Assembly: GCA_002749065.1 (NCBI GenBank)
Contig: PDTX01000011.1
Location: 1-57,848, forward strand
Origin: Bacteroidia bacterium
GTDB lineage: Bacteria > Bacteroidota > Bacteroidia > Bacteroidales > CAJPTX01
Direction: 5' to 3'
DNA length: 57,848 nt
Part shown: positions 25,840 to 33,481 of the stretch, piece by piece
Layout: each line of letters begins with the position of its first letter
Numbering within the stretch: the stretch's first letter is position 1
Notes under the pieces: generated by a model
What the model saw: the letters and a program-made list of their open reading frames with translations, nothing else
What the model was told of the DNA's origin: nothing
Database searches by the model: none
Made by a program: the position numbers and the translations under genes

Positions 25840-25847
25840 ACCTTCGC
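25840..25847 (+). promoter_or_regulatory. -7 box of the radical SAM gene
   Basis: TACCTTCG, 27 bases upstream of the ATG at 25874. It diverges from the cysS promoter across a spacer of about 100 bases. Confidence 0.5.
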
Positions 25848-25873
25848 GCCCGCCGGCCACGGTGAGCCGGCGG

Positions 25874-26797
25874 ATGAACGAAAGGATAGTAGATATGCGC
25901 ACCCATCGGGAGGACCCACTAGGATACGTAGAGCCGCTGTTCCGCCCGCCGAGCGAGGGGCGGTCGGCCATAGTGCAGGCGACGCTGGGCTGCTCATGGA
26001 ACCGCTGCGCCTACTGCGACATGTACGCCAGCAAGGCCTACACCGTTCGGCCAGAAGAGGTGGTGGAGCGGCAGATCGCCGCGCTGGGGCGCGAGATACC
26101 GAGCGTGCGGAAGGCCTTCGTGGCGGACGGGAACGCCTTCGGGCTGCCCTACGACTACCTCATGCGCATCGCGGAGCTGGTGCGCCAGCACCTACCCCGG
26201 GTGGAGCGGCTGACGGCCTACGCGCTGCCGGGCGACATACGGCGGAAGTCGCCCCAGGAGCTGGAGGTGCTCCGGGCCGCGGGCTACACCATGGTGTACA
26301 TCGGGGTGGAGAGCGGGCACGACCCCCTGCTCCGGGCGGTGAACAAGTCGGAGGATGCGGCCAGCAGCGAGGCGGGCATCCTGAAGGCGCGGGCGGCGGG
26401 CATCCGGACCTCCATCATGATCATCAACGGCCTGGGGGGGAAGGCCTTCGCCCGGGGGCACGCGCAGGACTCGGCCGCGCTGATGAACCGTGTGCAGCCG
26501 GAGTACCTCTCGACGCTGAGCCTCTTCCTACCGCGGGGACTGGAGGACTACCAGGCGCGCTTCGGGGGGGAGTACGTGCCGCAGGACAGCGTGGAGCTGC
26601 TCGAGGAGCTGCGGGAGTTTATAGCAGGGCTGGAGCTGGAGGAGACGGTCTTCCGGTCGAACCACGTGTCGAACCTGGTGCCGCTGGCGGGCACGCTGGG
26701 CCGGGAGAAGGCCCGGGTGCTGGGGACGGTGGACGGGATGATAGCCTACGCGCAGGAGAACACGCTGCAGCGCTTCCGGGGGGACAGGGGCTACTAG
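25874..26797 (+). CDS. Radical SAM protein of the COG1032-like group
   Basis: Predicted [4Fe-4S]/S-adenosylmethionine radical enzyme of 307 residues. The cluster motif is GCSWNRCAYCDMY, which reads CX4CX2C instead of the textbook CX3CX2C. It is followed by TIM-barrel signatures: AYALPGDIRRKSPQELEVL, MVYIGVESGHDPLLRAVNK (the GVES ribose/SAM contact) and IRTSIMIINGLGG. The substrate cannot be told from sequence. Starts at 25862 (GTG) and 25895 (ATG) are also in frame; 25874 is chosen from promoter spacing. It is transcribed alone, away from cysS, and converges on a lipoprotein gene. Confidence 0.85.
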   Translation: MNERIVDMRTHREDPLGYVEPLFRPPSEGRSAIVQATLGCSWNRCAYCDMYASKAYTVRPEEVVERQIAALGREIPSVRKAFVADGNAFGLPYDYLMRIAELVRQHLPRVERLTAYALPGDIRRKSPQELEVLRAAGYTMVYIGVESGHDPLLRAVNKSEDAASSEAGILKARAAGIRTSIMIINGLGGKAFARGHAQDSAALMNRVQPEYLSTLSLFLPRGLEDYQARFGGEYVPQDSVELLEELREFIAGLELEETVFRSNHVSNLVPLAGTLGREKARVLGTVDGMIAYAQENTLQRFRGDRGY

Positions 26798-26895
26798 CGA
26801 CGAGGGGCGACGAAAAGCCCGAAAAGGGAAAGGGCCACCCCCGCACAGCCAAGGCCATGCCGGACGTAGCCCCATCCGCAGGATGAGCCTATCGG

Positions 26896-27855
26896 CTAGG
26901 GCATCTTCTTAAACTCTAGACGCTTCGGGGTGGCGGGTATCGAGCCACTGCTACCATTGGGGGCTGAGCCGCTAGCCTCGTATAGGTTCTTGCTCACCTC
27001 GATTAGCTTTTGCAGCGCTTCGTACTTGGCCTTTTCCTTGTCCCTAACATCCTGGGCCAGCGAGGTATCCTTCCACTTCTCCTCCGCCTCATCCATGCTA
27101 TATTTCCATGCATCAATAGCGAAATCAAGCATATTCTCAAGGATGCCCACAAGGCCAAACTCCGCCGTGAGGGTCACCTCATCCGTATCCGTACCGGTGA
27201 ACTTGAGGGGCTTGGTCGCTTCGCGCTGGGCTAGGGATGCCAGAATCCCGTTGAAGCCCACACCCATACCCGCGCCGGGGCCCTTCCATGAGTCCTCAGG
27301 GCCATAGGTGATGTCCTCGAGATCTTGCGGCCCGTGGACGAGCATCCCGTCGCCGTCTATCCTCCAGCTCAGCACGAGGGGGACGGTCTGGCCGGTGAGG
27401 TTGCTGAGGGTCAACTTCTTATCGGAGGTGCATACGAACTCGAGGGTGCCGAGATACACCAGGCTCTTGGCGAAATTGGCCACACCCTGCTCGGGGCTGT
27501 AGATCAGCTGCATGTCCTCGGTGAGCCTATCGAGCCCGGTCTCCTTCATCCACTTGTCGACCCCCTCCTGGGTAAGCTCGACCCTGTAGGACGGGTCCTT
27601 ACCGAAGTGGATGACGCTGGGCCTCCATTTGGCGACAATCGTCGCTTCGGTTATGGGGGTGGGCACCTTCACGTGGGGCTTGGTCGCACCTCCAGAGCTT
27701 GTGCCATCCGCACCAGAGCCGGTGGTGCCGCTGGTGGATGCGGCGGGCGTATTGCTATTGTCCTTATCCTTATCGCATGATGCAGCGCTGAGGCCGATGG
27801 CGAAAGCCCCCGCCAGCATACAGATACCCAGAATTCGTCGATTTAGCTTTCTCAT
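26896..27855 (-). CDS. Lipoprotein of unknown function
   Basis: It has 319 residues. A signal peptide ends in the lipobox SAASC (C27), and then a Ser/Gly/Thr-rich flexible linker spans about residues 33-58 before the folded part begins (PHVKVPTPITEATIVAKWRP). The mature part has a long central region and a C-terminal helical segment (ENMLDFAIDAWKYSMDEAEEKW...). No family was recognised. It looks like the Bacteroidales surface or periplasmic lipoproteins that begin their fold with a short beta strand on a linker. Base composition is more A+T-rich than the flanks. It is probably monocistronic, from the TATATTTG box at 27916-27923. Confidence 0.75.
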   Translation of the reverse strand: MRKLNRRILGICMLAGAFAIGLSAASCDKDKDNSNTPAASTSGTTGSGADGTSSGGATKPHVKVPTPITEATIVAKWRPSVIHFGKDPSYRVELTQEGVDKWMKETGLDRLTEDMQLIYSPEQGVANFAKSLVYLGTLEFVCTSDKKLTLSNLTGQTVPLVLSWRIDGDGMLVHGPQDLEDITYGPEDSWKGPGAGMGVGFNGILASLAQREATKPLKFTGTDTDEVTLTAEFGLVGILENMLDFAIDAWKYSMDEAEEKWKDTSLAQDVRDKEKAKYEALQKLIEVSKNLYEASGSAPNGSSGSIPATPKRLEFKKMP

Positions 27856-27915
27856 TTGCAGTCCTCTTTAGTTAGACAATTCCCCCGAAGCATCGCCCCG
27901 AGGGATGAAACTATG

Positions 27916-27923
27916 CAAATATA
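27916..27923 (-). promoter_or_regulatory. -7 box of the lipoprotein gene
   Basis: TATATTTG on the minus strand, an exact TAnnTTTG match 61 bases before the ATG. Confidence 0.6.
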
Positions 27924-27965
27924 GACATAAAATACGGCTCCGCCGCGCTAATTTAGACCAACGAA

Positions 27966-27987
27966 GGCATTTCGTTGCCGAAATGCC
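27966..27987 (-). terminator. Hairpin after cytidine deaminase gene
   Basis: A perfect 9-bp stem (27966-27974 with 27979-27987) with a 4-base loop starts 7 bases after the cdd stop. On the minus strand it is followed by TTCGTTGG, a weak T tract, so termination efficiency is uncertain. Confidence 0.55.
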
Positions 27988-27993
27988 CCTCCG

Positions 27994-28476
27994 CTACATC
28001 CCGAAGGCGAGGGGCAGCAGCATGCGGGCATCGTCGAGCAGGTAGATGGTCCGCGCCCCGGCCATGAGCACCCACACCTCCCGCTCATTGCTCCGCTGGA
28101 GGTACTCCGCCAGGACCTGGCGACAGGCTCCGCAGGGGGTGACCGGCCGATGCACCAGCCCCTCGGCATCCCGCGCGGCGATGGCCATGCCGACCAGCTC
28201 GGCCTCGGGGTACTGGCTGAAGGCGGCGAAGAGGGCAACCCGCTCCGCGCACAGGCCCGAGGGGTAGGCCACGTTCTCCTGGTTGGCCCCACGCACCACC
28301 CGGCCGTTGGAGAGGAGGACGGCGGCCCCGACGCTGAATCGCGAGTAGGGGGCGTAGGCCGCCGGGAGGGCCGCTTGGGCCTGCTCGAGGAGGGCGGCCT
28401 GGGCAGGGGGGAGGCCGTCGGCCCCGGTGAAGACCGTGTAGGCCAGGCGGAGTTCCATATGCTGGGGTGCTTCCAT
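27994..28476 (-). CDS. cdd: Cytidine deaminase
   Basis: Hydrolyses cytidine/deoxycytidine to uridine/deoxyuridine for pyrimidine salvage. It has 160 residues, the tetrameric zinc type. The zinc site is CAERVALF (C76 and catalytic E78) with PCGACRQVL (C115 and C118). The FSVGAAVLLSNGRVVRGANQEN substrate segment precedes it. The frame is open up to 28572, but the TACATTTG box at 28550-28557 lies within that extension, so the ATG at 28476 is the likely start. Confidence 0.94.
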   Translation of the reverse strand: MEAPQHMELRLAYTVFTGADGLPPAQAALLEQAQAALPAAYAPYSRFSVGAAVLLSNGRVVRGANQENVAYPSGLCAERVALFAAFSQYPEAELVGMAIAARDAEGLVHRPVTPCGACRQVLAEYLQRSNEREVWVLMAGARTIYLLDDARMLLPLAFGM

Positions 28477-28549
28477 GGATATGCTGCGAATTGGGATGAA
28501 AAAAACGGGCAACGCGCGAAAGTTCGGGGGCGGGTACTTCCTTTTCCTG

Positions 28550-28557
28550 CAAATGTA
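28550..28557 (-). promoter_or_regulatory. -7 box of cdd
   Basis: TACATTTG on the minus strand, an exact TAnnTTTG match. It lies inside the upstream open extension of cdd and so excludes the longer start. Confidence 0.65.
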
Positions 28558-28627
28558 GCTATTTTTGCCCATAGTTTGGGGCGCTCGGGCTGCGGGCGCA
28601 GGGGGATGGAAACAAAACTAGGGTGCG

Positions 28628-29050
28628 ATGAGCGAGAAGAGCATACGGGAGCTACAGGACGAGACGCTGGAGACCTTCGGCTACCTGGAGGACTGGCTGG
28701 ACAGGTACCAGCAGATAATCGACATGGGCCAGAGCCTACCCGCCCCCCCGGCGAGCCTGCATCGGGACGAGAACCTGATAAAGGGCTGCCAGAGCCGGGT
28801 GTGGATACAGTGCGAGGTGCGGGACGGGCGGCTGCACTTCCACGCCGACAGCGACGCGGTGATCACCAAGGGGATAGCGGCCCTGCTGGTCGGGGTGCTG
28901 ACGGGGCATACGGCCCGGGAGATTCTGGATACGCCGCTCTACCTGATTGACCGCCTAGGGCTGAAGGAGAACCTCTCGCCGACGCGGGCCAACGGGCTGG
29001 TATCGATGGTGGAGCGGATACAGGCCTACGCCCGGGAGCATGCGGCCTAG
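28628..29050 (+). CDS. sufE: Cysteine desulfuration protein SufE
   Basis: Accepts persulfide sulfur from the SufS cysteine desulfurase and passes it to the Fe-S scaffold. It has 140 residues. The catalytic cysteine is C54 in KGCQSRVWIQC, and the LIDRLGLKENLSPTRANGL segment in the second half is family-typical. The other suf genes are not in this window. The next gene, 32 bases on, is a MIP18-type Fe-S assembly factor, so the pair likely serves Fe-S cluster maturation together. Confidence 0.94.
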   Translation: MSEKSIRELQDETLETFGYLEDWLDRYQQIIDMGQSLPAPPASLHRDENLIKGCQSRVWIQCEVRDGRLHFHADSDAVITKGIAALLVGVLTGHTAREILDTPLYLIDRLGLKENLSPTRANGLVSMVERIQAYAREHAA

Positions 29051-29082
29051 GCCAAGGGCATAAACTAGCAAGGAGACGAGCC

Positions 29083-29397
29083 ATGCGCGACATACTGGAG
29101 ATAGAGGGCGACCTGGTGGGGGCGCTGAAGATGGTGCACGACCCGGAGATCCCGGTCAACGTGTACGACCTGGGGCTGATATACGACGTGGAGGTGAGCG
29201 AGGCGCGCCACGTGACGATCACCATGACGCTGACCGCGCCGAACTGCCCGATGGCCGACGAGGTGGTCGAGGAGGTGAAGGAGGCGACGCTGAGCGTGGA
29301 GGGGGTGACGGCGGCCGAGGTGCTGCTGGTCTTCGACCCGCCGTGGTCGCAGGACCGGATGAGCGAGGAGGCCAAGCTGGAGCTGGGCTTCCTGTAG
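29083..29397 (+). CDS. MIP18/DUF59-family Fe-S assembly factor (SufT/PaaD-like)
   Basis: Small cytoplasmic protein of 104 residues that in this family helps mature Fe-S proteins. The hallmarks are HDPEIPVNVYDLGLIYDVEV, then VTITMTLTAPNCPMADEVVE with the conserved cysteine, and VFDPPWSQDRMSEEAKLELG at the end. It follows sufE by 32 bases with AAGGAGA before the ATG. Without the rest of the suf cluster its exact client cannot be told. Confidence 0.92.
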   Translation: MRDILEIEGDLVGALKMVHDPEIPVNVYDLGLIYDVEVSEARHVTITMTLTAPNCPMADEVVEEVKEATLSVEGVTAAEVLLVFDPPWSQDRMSEEAKLELGFL

Positions 29398-29423
29398 CCG
29401 GGTGGCAAGCCAGACGGTGGACG

Positions 29424-30515
29424 ATGGGCCGACCGGGGGTAAGCGCAGGGGGGACCAAGAGGGCCGGCGTGGCGGTGTTGCGCGGGCTCGTCGCGGGTGC
29501 GCGCACCGGTGGACGAGCGCTGCTGGTGCTGGCTGTGGGTCTGCTGTGCGGCCCGGCGTGCCTCGGCGGGGAGGGCATCACGGTGGTGTCCTACAACGTG
29601 GAGAACCTCTTCCAGCCGGGCGTGCAGGAGAACAACCCGGATACGGACTACAGCCCCGAGGGGGCCAAGCACTTCACCTACCGGCGGCTGGACCAGAAGA
29701 TCGCCCTCATCGGCCGGGCCCTGGTGGTCGCGGGCGGCTGGGGCAAGGCCGACATCATAGGCCTGTGCGAGGTGGAGAACCGCTACGTGCTGGAGCGCCT
29801 CCTGCAGAAGAGCGTCCTGGGCCGGGCGGGCTACTGGGTGGTGCACAGAGACTCGCCCGACCGGCGGGGCATCGACGTGGCCATGCTCTACCGCAAGGAC
29901 AGGCTCCGCCTCCTGGGCGCAAGGTGGCGAAGGGTGATGGTCGACACGGCCCAGCAGAAGTACTCCCGCGACCTGCTGCTGGCGAGCTTCCAGACCCCGA
30001 AGGGGAACGTCCTGCACATCATACAGTGCCACTGGCCGAGCAAGTTCGGCGGGGAGGAGGCCTCATTGCCCCGACGGGAGATTGCCGCACGGGAGACCCG
30101 GCACCTGGCCGACTCCCTACTCTCGCGGGACAGCACGGCGAGCATCATCGCGATGGGGGACTTCAACGAGGTGGTGGACAACCCGATATTCGGCCTACTC
30201 ACCGGGGAGAACGGGCATTCGCCAGGGCTCAGGGCCGCCGAGCAGCAACGGGCGGAGGCGAGCGGGCTAGCCTCGTACAAGTACGGCGGGATATCGGAGA
30301 GCATTGACCACTTCTTCGTCTCGCCCGGCCTCCTGGCCCGCAGAGGGGACGAAGGGCTACGGGCCAAGCTGCCGGCACGGGTCTGCGCTCCGGACTTCCT
30401 GCTGGAGGTGGATGGAAAGTACGGCGGGCTACGCCCCTTCCGCAGCTACCTCGGGCCGCAGTGGCACGGAGGGGCGAGCGACCACCTGCCAATCGTGCTG
30501 GAGCTGGCCGAGTAG
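29424..30515 (+). CDS. Exported endonuclease/exonuclease/phosphatase-family protein
   Basis: It has 363 residues with an N-terminal hydrophobic signal (RALLVLAVGLLCGPACLGG, about residues 30-50). The fold is the exonuclease III / DNase I-like one: VVSYNVENLF (metal-binding N), IIGLCEVENRYVLERLL (metal-binding E), the HRDSPDRRGIDVAMLYRKD phosphate-contact loop, QCHWPSK, MGDFNEVVDN (catalytic D/N) and GASDHLPIVLEL (final D/H). All active-site positions are present, so it is probably active as a secreted nuclease or phosphodiesterase; the substrate is unknown. The ATG at 29424 lies 26 bases after the MIP18 gene, and the frame is open further upstream into it. Confidence 0.85.
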   Translation: MGRPGVSAGGTKRAGVAVLRGLVAGARTGGRALLVLAVGLLCGPACLGGEGITVVSYNVENLFQPGVQENNPDTDYSPEGAKHFTYRRLDQKIALIGRALVVAGGWGKADIIGLCEVENRYVLERLLQKSVLGRAGYWVVHRDSPDRRGIDVAMLYRKDRLRLLGARWRRVMVDTAQQKYSRDLLLASFQTPKGNVLHIIQCHWPSKFGGEEASLPRREIAARETRHLADSLLSRDSTASIIAMGDFNEVVDNPIFGLLTGENGHSPGLRAAEQQRAEASGLASYKYGGISESIDHFFVSPGLLARRGDEGLRAKLPARVCAPDFLLEVDGKYGGLRPFRSYLGPQWHGGASDHLPIVLELAE

Positions 30516-30535
30516 CGCGGCAGTGTCCGTATCGA

Positions 30536-31096
30536 TTATAGAACCGATTTCCTACCCAGATTGAAAATATCGATAGACCTCTCCTCGAATACCGTCAGGA
30601 GGGCCTCCGTACCGTGCGTCCTTTTATACTCCAGCTCCTCATCCGAGATGGGAAGCGCCAGGGTGAAATCAATCGGCTCCCCCTCCACGCTGAAACCCAA
30701 CAGCTTATCCTCCCACAGGTAGGGGGGCACGAACAGGATGTGCTTCATCTCCATACCCCTAAAATACATCTCCACCAGCGTTTCGAAGACATTCCCGCAT
30801 GTGCATTTCCAGCCGTTCAGCATCAAAAAAAATGCGCAAGTGCTCAGAATATTCGGGACTGCCTCATACTCATCGTACCCCGCCATGAGGATTTCGTACC
30901 GCCTACCATCCACCGGGTAGTCCAGCAGCCCGATGGAGCAGTAGAACGTGACCGCATTATCGGTGGGGTCAGGGCAATTCATGATGTAGATGCTCTCCGT
31001 ATTGTCCTCATTACCATAGGCAATAACCCTCGGATTTACGCCCAGTATCGGGGCAATCTTCCGGTACAATTCCTTCTGCCGTGCTGTCGGTTCCAT
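30536..31096 (-). CDS. SUFU-domain (suppressor of fused) protein
   Basis: It has 186 residues from the ATG at 31096, which has GGAGG 10 bases upstream. The pattern matches the bacterial SUFU family: a central HILFVPPYLWEDKLLGF stretch, FTLALPISDEELEYKRTHG and the closing FEERSIDIFNLGRKSVL. Bacterial members are often immunity proteins of polymorphic toxin systems, but no toxin gene is adjacent, so that role is inference. It is clearly richer in A+T than the neighbouring nuclease gene, which may mean transfer. It has its own promoter (31184-31214) and converges on the nuclease gene with a 20-base gap. Confidence 0.82.
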   Translation of the reverse strand: MEPTARQKELYRKIAPILGVNPRVIAYGNEDNTESIYIMNCPDPTDNAVTFYCSIGLLDYPVDGRRYEILMAGYDEYEAVPNILSTCAFFLMLNGWKCTCGNVFETLVEMYFRGMEMKHILFVPPYLWEDKLLGFSVEGEPIDFTLALPISDEELEYKRTHGTEALLTVFEERSIDIFNLGRKSVL

Positions 31097-31183
31097 CCTA
31101 ATCCTCCATACGCCCCACCTACTGCGCGGAGCTTTCCCCAATGCTAAGTCGAGCTCGGCGAGTACGCCCCCCCGTGCCCATCG

Positions 31184-31214
31184 CAAAGATAGCACTCTGC
31201 ACGACGAAGCACAA
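31184..31214 (-). promoter_or_regulatory. Promoter of the SUFU-domain gene
   Basis: On the minus strand TTG (31214-31212), a 20-base spacer, then TATCTTTG (31191-31184) match the Bacteroidetes promoter in both halves. It lies 88 bases before the ATG. Confidence 0.7.
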
Positions 31215-31291
31215 GAAAGAGACGGAAATGCAGCGTATTTCTGGGAATGCGACGCTACTCCCGAGGAGAATTCGTTCCAATCCGACCTTAG

Positions 31292-32260
31292 CTAATCCTG
31301 GAAACGCTTGAGGCTCCCGGCCGGAAAGCTGTACTCGGCCGTGTGGATCTCCTCACCGTCCGCCCAGCGATGCCACGGTCCGAGGGCCTGGTCGTTCGGG
31401 TTGATGAGGACCTGCAGCTCCTGCGCGGGCATGTAGCTCTGGGCGAGGAGGAAGACGAACTGCCCATCATCGCGGCGCGCCATGTCCACGACTATCTCGC
31501 TGTGCCCCGGGAAGCCCCCGAGGATGATCACATCGCCTATCTGCATGTCCGCCACCCGAATGGGTTGCAGCTCCTTGGAAAGGGAGTACGAGCCCGCGTA
31601 GGCGAAGACCATCTGGCAGTAGGCCCAGAAGTCGTCGTAGGTGTTGGAGGGCTGCGCGTGGTTGCTCCAGCTGGTGTGGTTGCCATCGACCACCAGCCGG
31701 TTGCCCCTCATCCACTCGCTGTAGTCCATGCGGAAACCGTTGGTCAGGTTGAAGTGGATGTCGTGGTAGCGCCCTGCGCGCCAGAGGTATTCCGCCCGCA
31801 GACGGATGACGGCATCGGCGCACTGGTGTAGGTCCCTCGTTCCGATGGGTAGGTCGATTACCGCGGCGTAGACAGCATAGTTCGGCTTCTCCATCCCGTC
31901 GTAGTACAGCACGGGCGAGCCGTCGGGCTTGAGCGGGAGATGGCGGAGATACTCGGCGAACGAGCCCCTCTGCACGGGCACACGGGTGTAGCCCTCAGGT
32001 GGGGCAAAGCGTGAGGCGATGGTAGCCCCCTTGGGATTGGTCAGAGCGCCATTCCCCCCGTCAAAGAAGGTAGCCTCCTCGGAAACAGGCTGAGTGGCAA
32101 TCTCCTCTTCAGTGCCGATGGCCTCTGCAGCGGGGAGCTGGGCCTCAGGAACTTCGAGTACGTACTCGGGATCGATCTGGGTGTCACTCCCGCCGACACA
32201 CGCAGCTACAACAACAGTAAAACCCAAGGCTAAAGCTACTGGAAACCGTCCCCTTTTCAT
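31292..32260 (-). CDS. DUF4846 lipoprotein (copy 2)
   Basis: It has 322 residues. A signal peptide ends in the lipobox VVAAC (C21), then an acidic linker to about residue 70, then a DUF4846 domain: PPEGYTRVPVQRGSFAEYLR, IDLPIGTRDLHQCADAVIRL, HFNLTNGFRMDYSEWMRGNR, MVFAYAGSYSLSKEL, GGFPGHSEIVVDMA and a closing YSFPAGSLKRF. The domain's function is not known to me. It follows its paralogue by 25 bases and is more divergent at the N-terminus, where it replaces a plain signal peptide with a lipoprotein one. The two are the product of tandem duplication. Confidence 0.88.
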   Translation of the reverse strand: MKRGRFPVALALGFTVVVAACVGGSDTQIDPEYVLEVPEAQLPAAEAIGTEEEIATQPVSEEATFFDGGNGALTNPKGATIASRFAPPEGYTRVPVQRGSFAEYLRHLPLKPDGSPVLYYDGMEKPNYAVYAAVIDLPIGTRDLHQCADAVIRLRAEYLWRAGRYHDIHFNLTNGFRMDYSEWMRGNRLVVDGNHTSWSNHAQPSNTYDDFWAYCQMVFAYAGSYSLSKELQPIRVADMQIGDVIILGGFPGHSEIVVDMARRDDGQFVFLLAQSYMPAQELQVLINPNDQALGPWHRWADGEEIHTAEYSFPAGSLKRFQD

Positions 32261-32855
32261 GTTGGATTAATTTGATAAGCAAAATCTATTCATAGAATCG
32301 CATGTGGCTCCCGGCCGGGAATACCCACTGGGGCGTGGCGAGCTGCGTCCCCTTGCGCCAGGAGTACCACGGGCGGATTTTCCCATCGAGCCGGTTGGTC
32401 AGCACGTGCAGCTCCTGCGCCGGGCGGAGGCTCTGCGCCAGGAGGAACACCCGATTCCCCCTGGCATCCTGAGCCATATCGACCACGATGACCACATGCC
32501 CCGGCAGGCCGCCCTGGATGAAGACATCGCCGATTCGGACCTGGCCATCGGACACCCGCTGCAGCTCCTTGGAGAGGGAGTACGAGCCCGCGTAGGTAAA
32601 GACCATCTGGCAGTAGGCCCAGAAGTCGTCGTAGGTGTTGGAGGGCTGGGCGCGCAGGCTCCAGCTGGTGTTGTTACCATTGACTACCAGCCGGTTGCCC
32701 CTCATCCACTCGCTGTAGTCCACGCGGAAGCCGTTGGTCAGGTTGAAGTGGATGTCGTGGTAGCGCCCCTGCCGCCAGAGGTACTCCGCGCGCAGACGGA
32801 TGACGGCATCGGCGCACTGGTGCAGGTTGCGCGTCCCGATGGGGAGGTTGACCAC
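31571..32855 (-). repeat. Near-identical stretch shared by the two DUF4846 genes
   Basis: About 280 bases around 31571-31850 and 32565-32845 (offset about 994) are almost identical, with runs of tens of bases unchanged. Outside this core the genes are much more diverged. This fits tandem duplication with continued gene conversion of the core. Confidence 0.8.
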
Positions 32856-33128
32856 GGCAATGTAGGAGTTGTTATTGGCCCGCTCCTTCCCGTCGTACAG
32901 GCGTACCTTCGCCCCCCGTGGCCGCAACGGGAGGGCGCGGAGGTACTCGGCGAACGAACCCTTCTTCACCGGCACCCGGGTGTAGCCCGCGGGCGGGGCG
33001 ATGCGTGAGGCTATGGTCTCGTGGCGCTGCCCGGCAGACCCCTTGGATTTGCCCTGGGCCTCTGCCCGCCCGCAGAGGAGGATGGAGAATAGCAGGGGGA
33101 GCAGGGAAAGATGAAGCGATTTTTTCAT
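32286..33128 (-). CDS. DUF4846 secreted protein (copy 1)
   Basis: It has 280 residues with a cleavable signal peptide (LLPLLFSILLCGRAEAQ), no lipobox followed by a linker, then the DUF4846 domain: PPAGYTRVPVKKGSFAEYLR, VNLPIGTRNLHQCADAVIRL, HFNLTNGFRVDYSEWMRGNR, GGLPGHVVIVVDMA, LLAQSLRPAQELHVL and a closing WVFPAGSHMRF. The conserved His, Asp and Cys positions could be a catalytic set, but that is only inference. Its start overlaps the stop of the small upstream gene as ATGA, suggesting translational coupling, and the second copy follows at once. Confidence 0.88.
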   Translation of the reverse strand: MKKSLHLSLLPLLFSILLCGRAEAQGKSKGSAGQRHETIASRIAPPAGYTRVPVKKGSFAEYLRALPLRPRGAKVRLYDGKERANNNSYIAVVNLPIGTRNLHQCADAVIRLRAEYLWRQGRYHDIHFNLTNGFRVDYSEWMRGNRLVVNGNNTSWSLRAQPSNTYDDFWAYCQMVFTYAGSYSLSKELQRVSDGQVRIGDVFIQGGLPGHVVIVVDMAQDARGNRVFLLAQSLRPAQELHVLTNRLDGKIRPWYSWRKGTQLATPQWVFPAGSHMRFYE

Positions 33129-33379
33129 GGAAACATTAGATTAGAGAACTGCCCGAATAGCTTAAGCCACATCGCCCTCAAGCTCCCCATCCCAGCCTGC
33201 TGCCACTCCGCAATACCAAAAAGGCTCCCCACAATGCAGAGAGCCAAGTACCCCCACGCCATACGCAGGGAGAAAGTGAAGTAAATTGGTTTAAAGTTAC
33301 CTAATTCGGGGGGGGGTAAATTGCCCTTCCGCGCCACCCACGAACTCCATAGGTCGGCGAACGCTACATGGGCGAGCAT
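33125..33379 (-). CDS. Small predicted membrane protein upstream of DUF4846 pair
   Basis: An 84-residue frame from an ATG at 33379, with one hydrophobic segment (AWGYLALCIVGSLFGIAEW) and the preceding FKPIYFTFSLRM. No family recognised. Support for it being real: a TATCTTTG -7 box just upstream (33403-33410) and an ATGA overlap of its stop with the next gene's start. It contains a run of nine G on the plus strand (33308-33316, Pro-Pro-Pro), so one base gained or lost would truncate it. An alternative is an untranslated leader for the DUF4846 genes. Confidence 0.5.
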   Translation of the reverse strand: MLAHVAFADLWSSWVARKGNLPPPELGNFKPIYFTFSLRMAWGYLALCIVGSLFGIAEWQQAGMGSLRAMWLKLFGQFSNLMFP

Positions 33380-33402
33380 ACGAACAAAGGCTTTCCATCC
33401 CA

Positions 33403-33410
33403 CAAAGATA
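33403..33410 (-). promoter_or_regulatory. -7 box of the small membrane protein / DUF4846 unit
   Basis: TATCTTTG on the minus strand, an exact TAnnTTTG match. It overlaps an upstream GTG start of the small ORF, which is why the ATG at 33379 is preferred. Confidence 0.6.
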
Positions 33411-33481
33411 CGAAATGATTCGAAAGAACAAGAGTTGAAATGTAAAAATACGCCATGATTCCCAAATCAATCGGCCGCCAG

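Noticed and set aside
28477..28572. Longer N-terminus for cytidine deaminase
   Set aside because: A TAnnTTTG -7 box lies inside it and it adds residues not found in the family.
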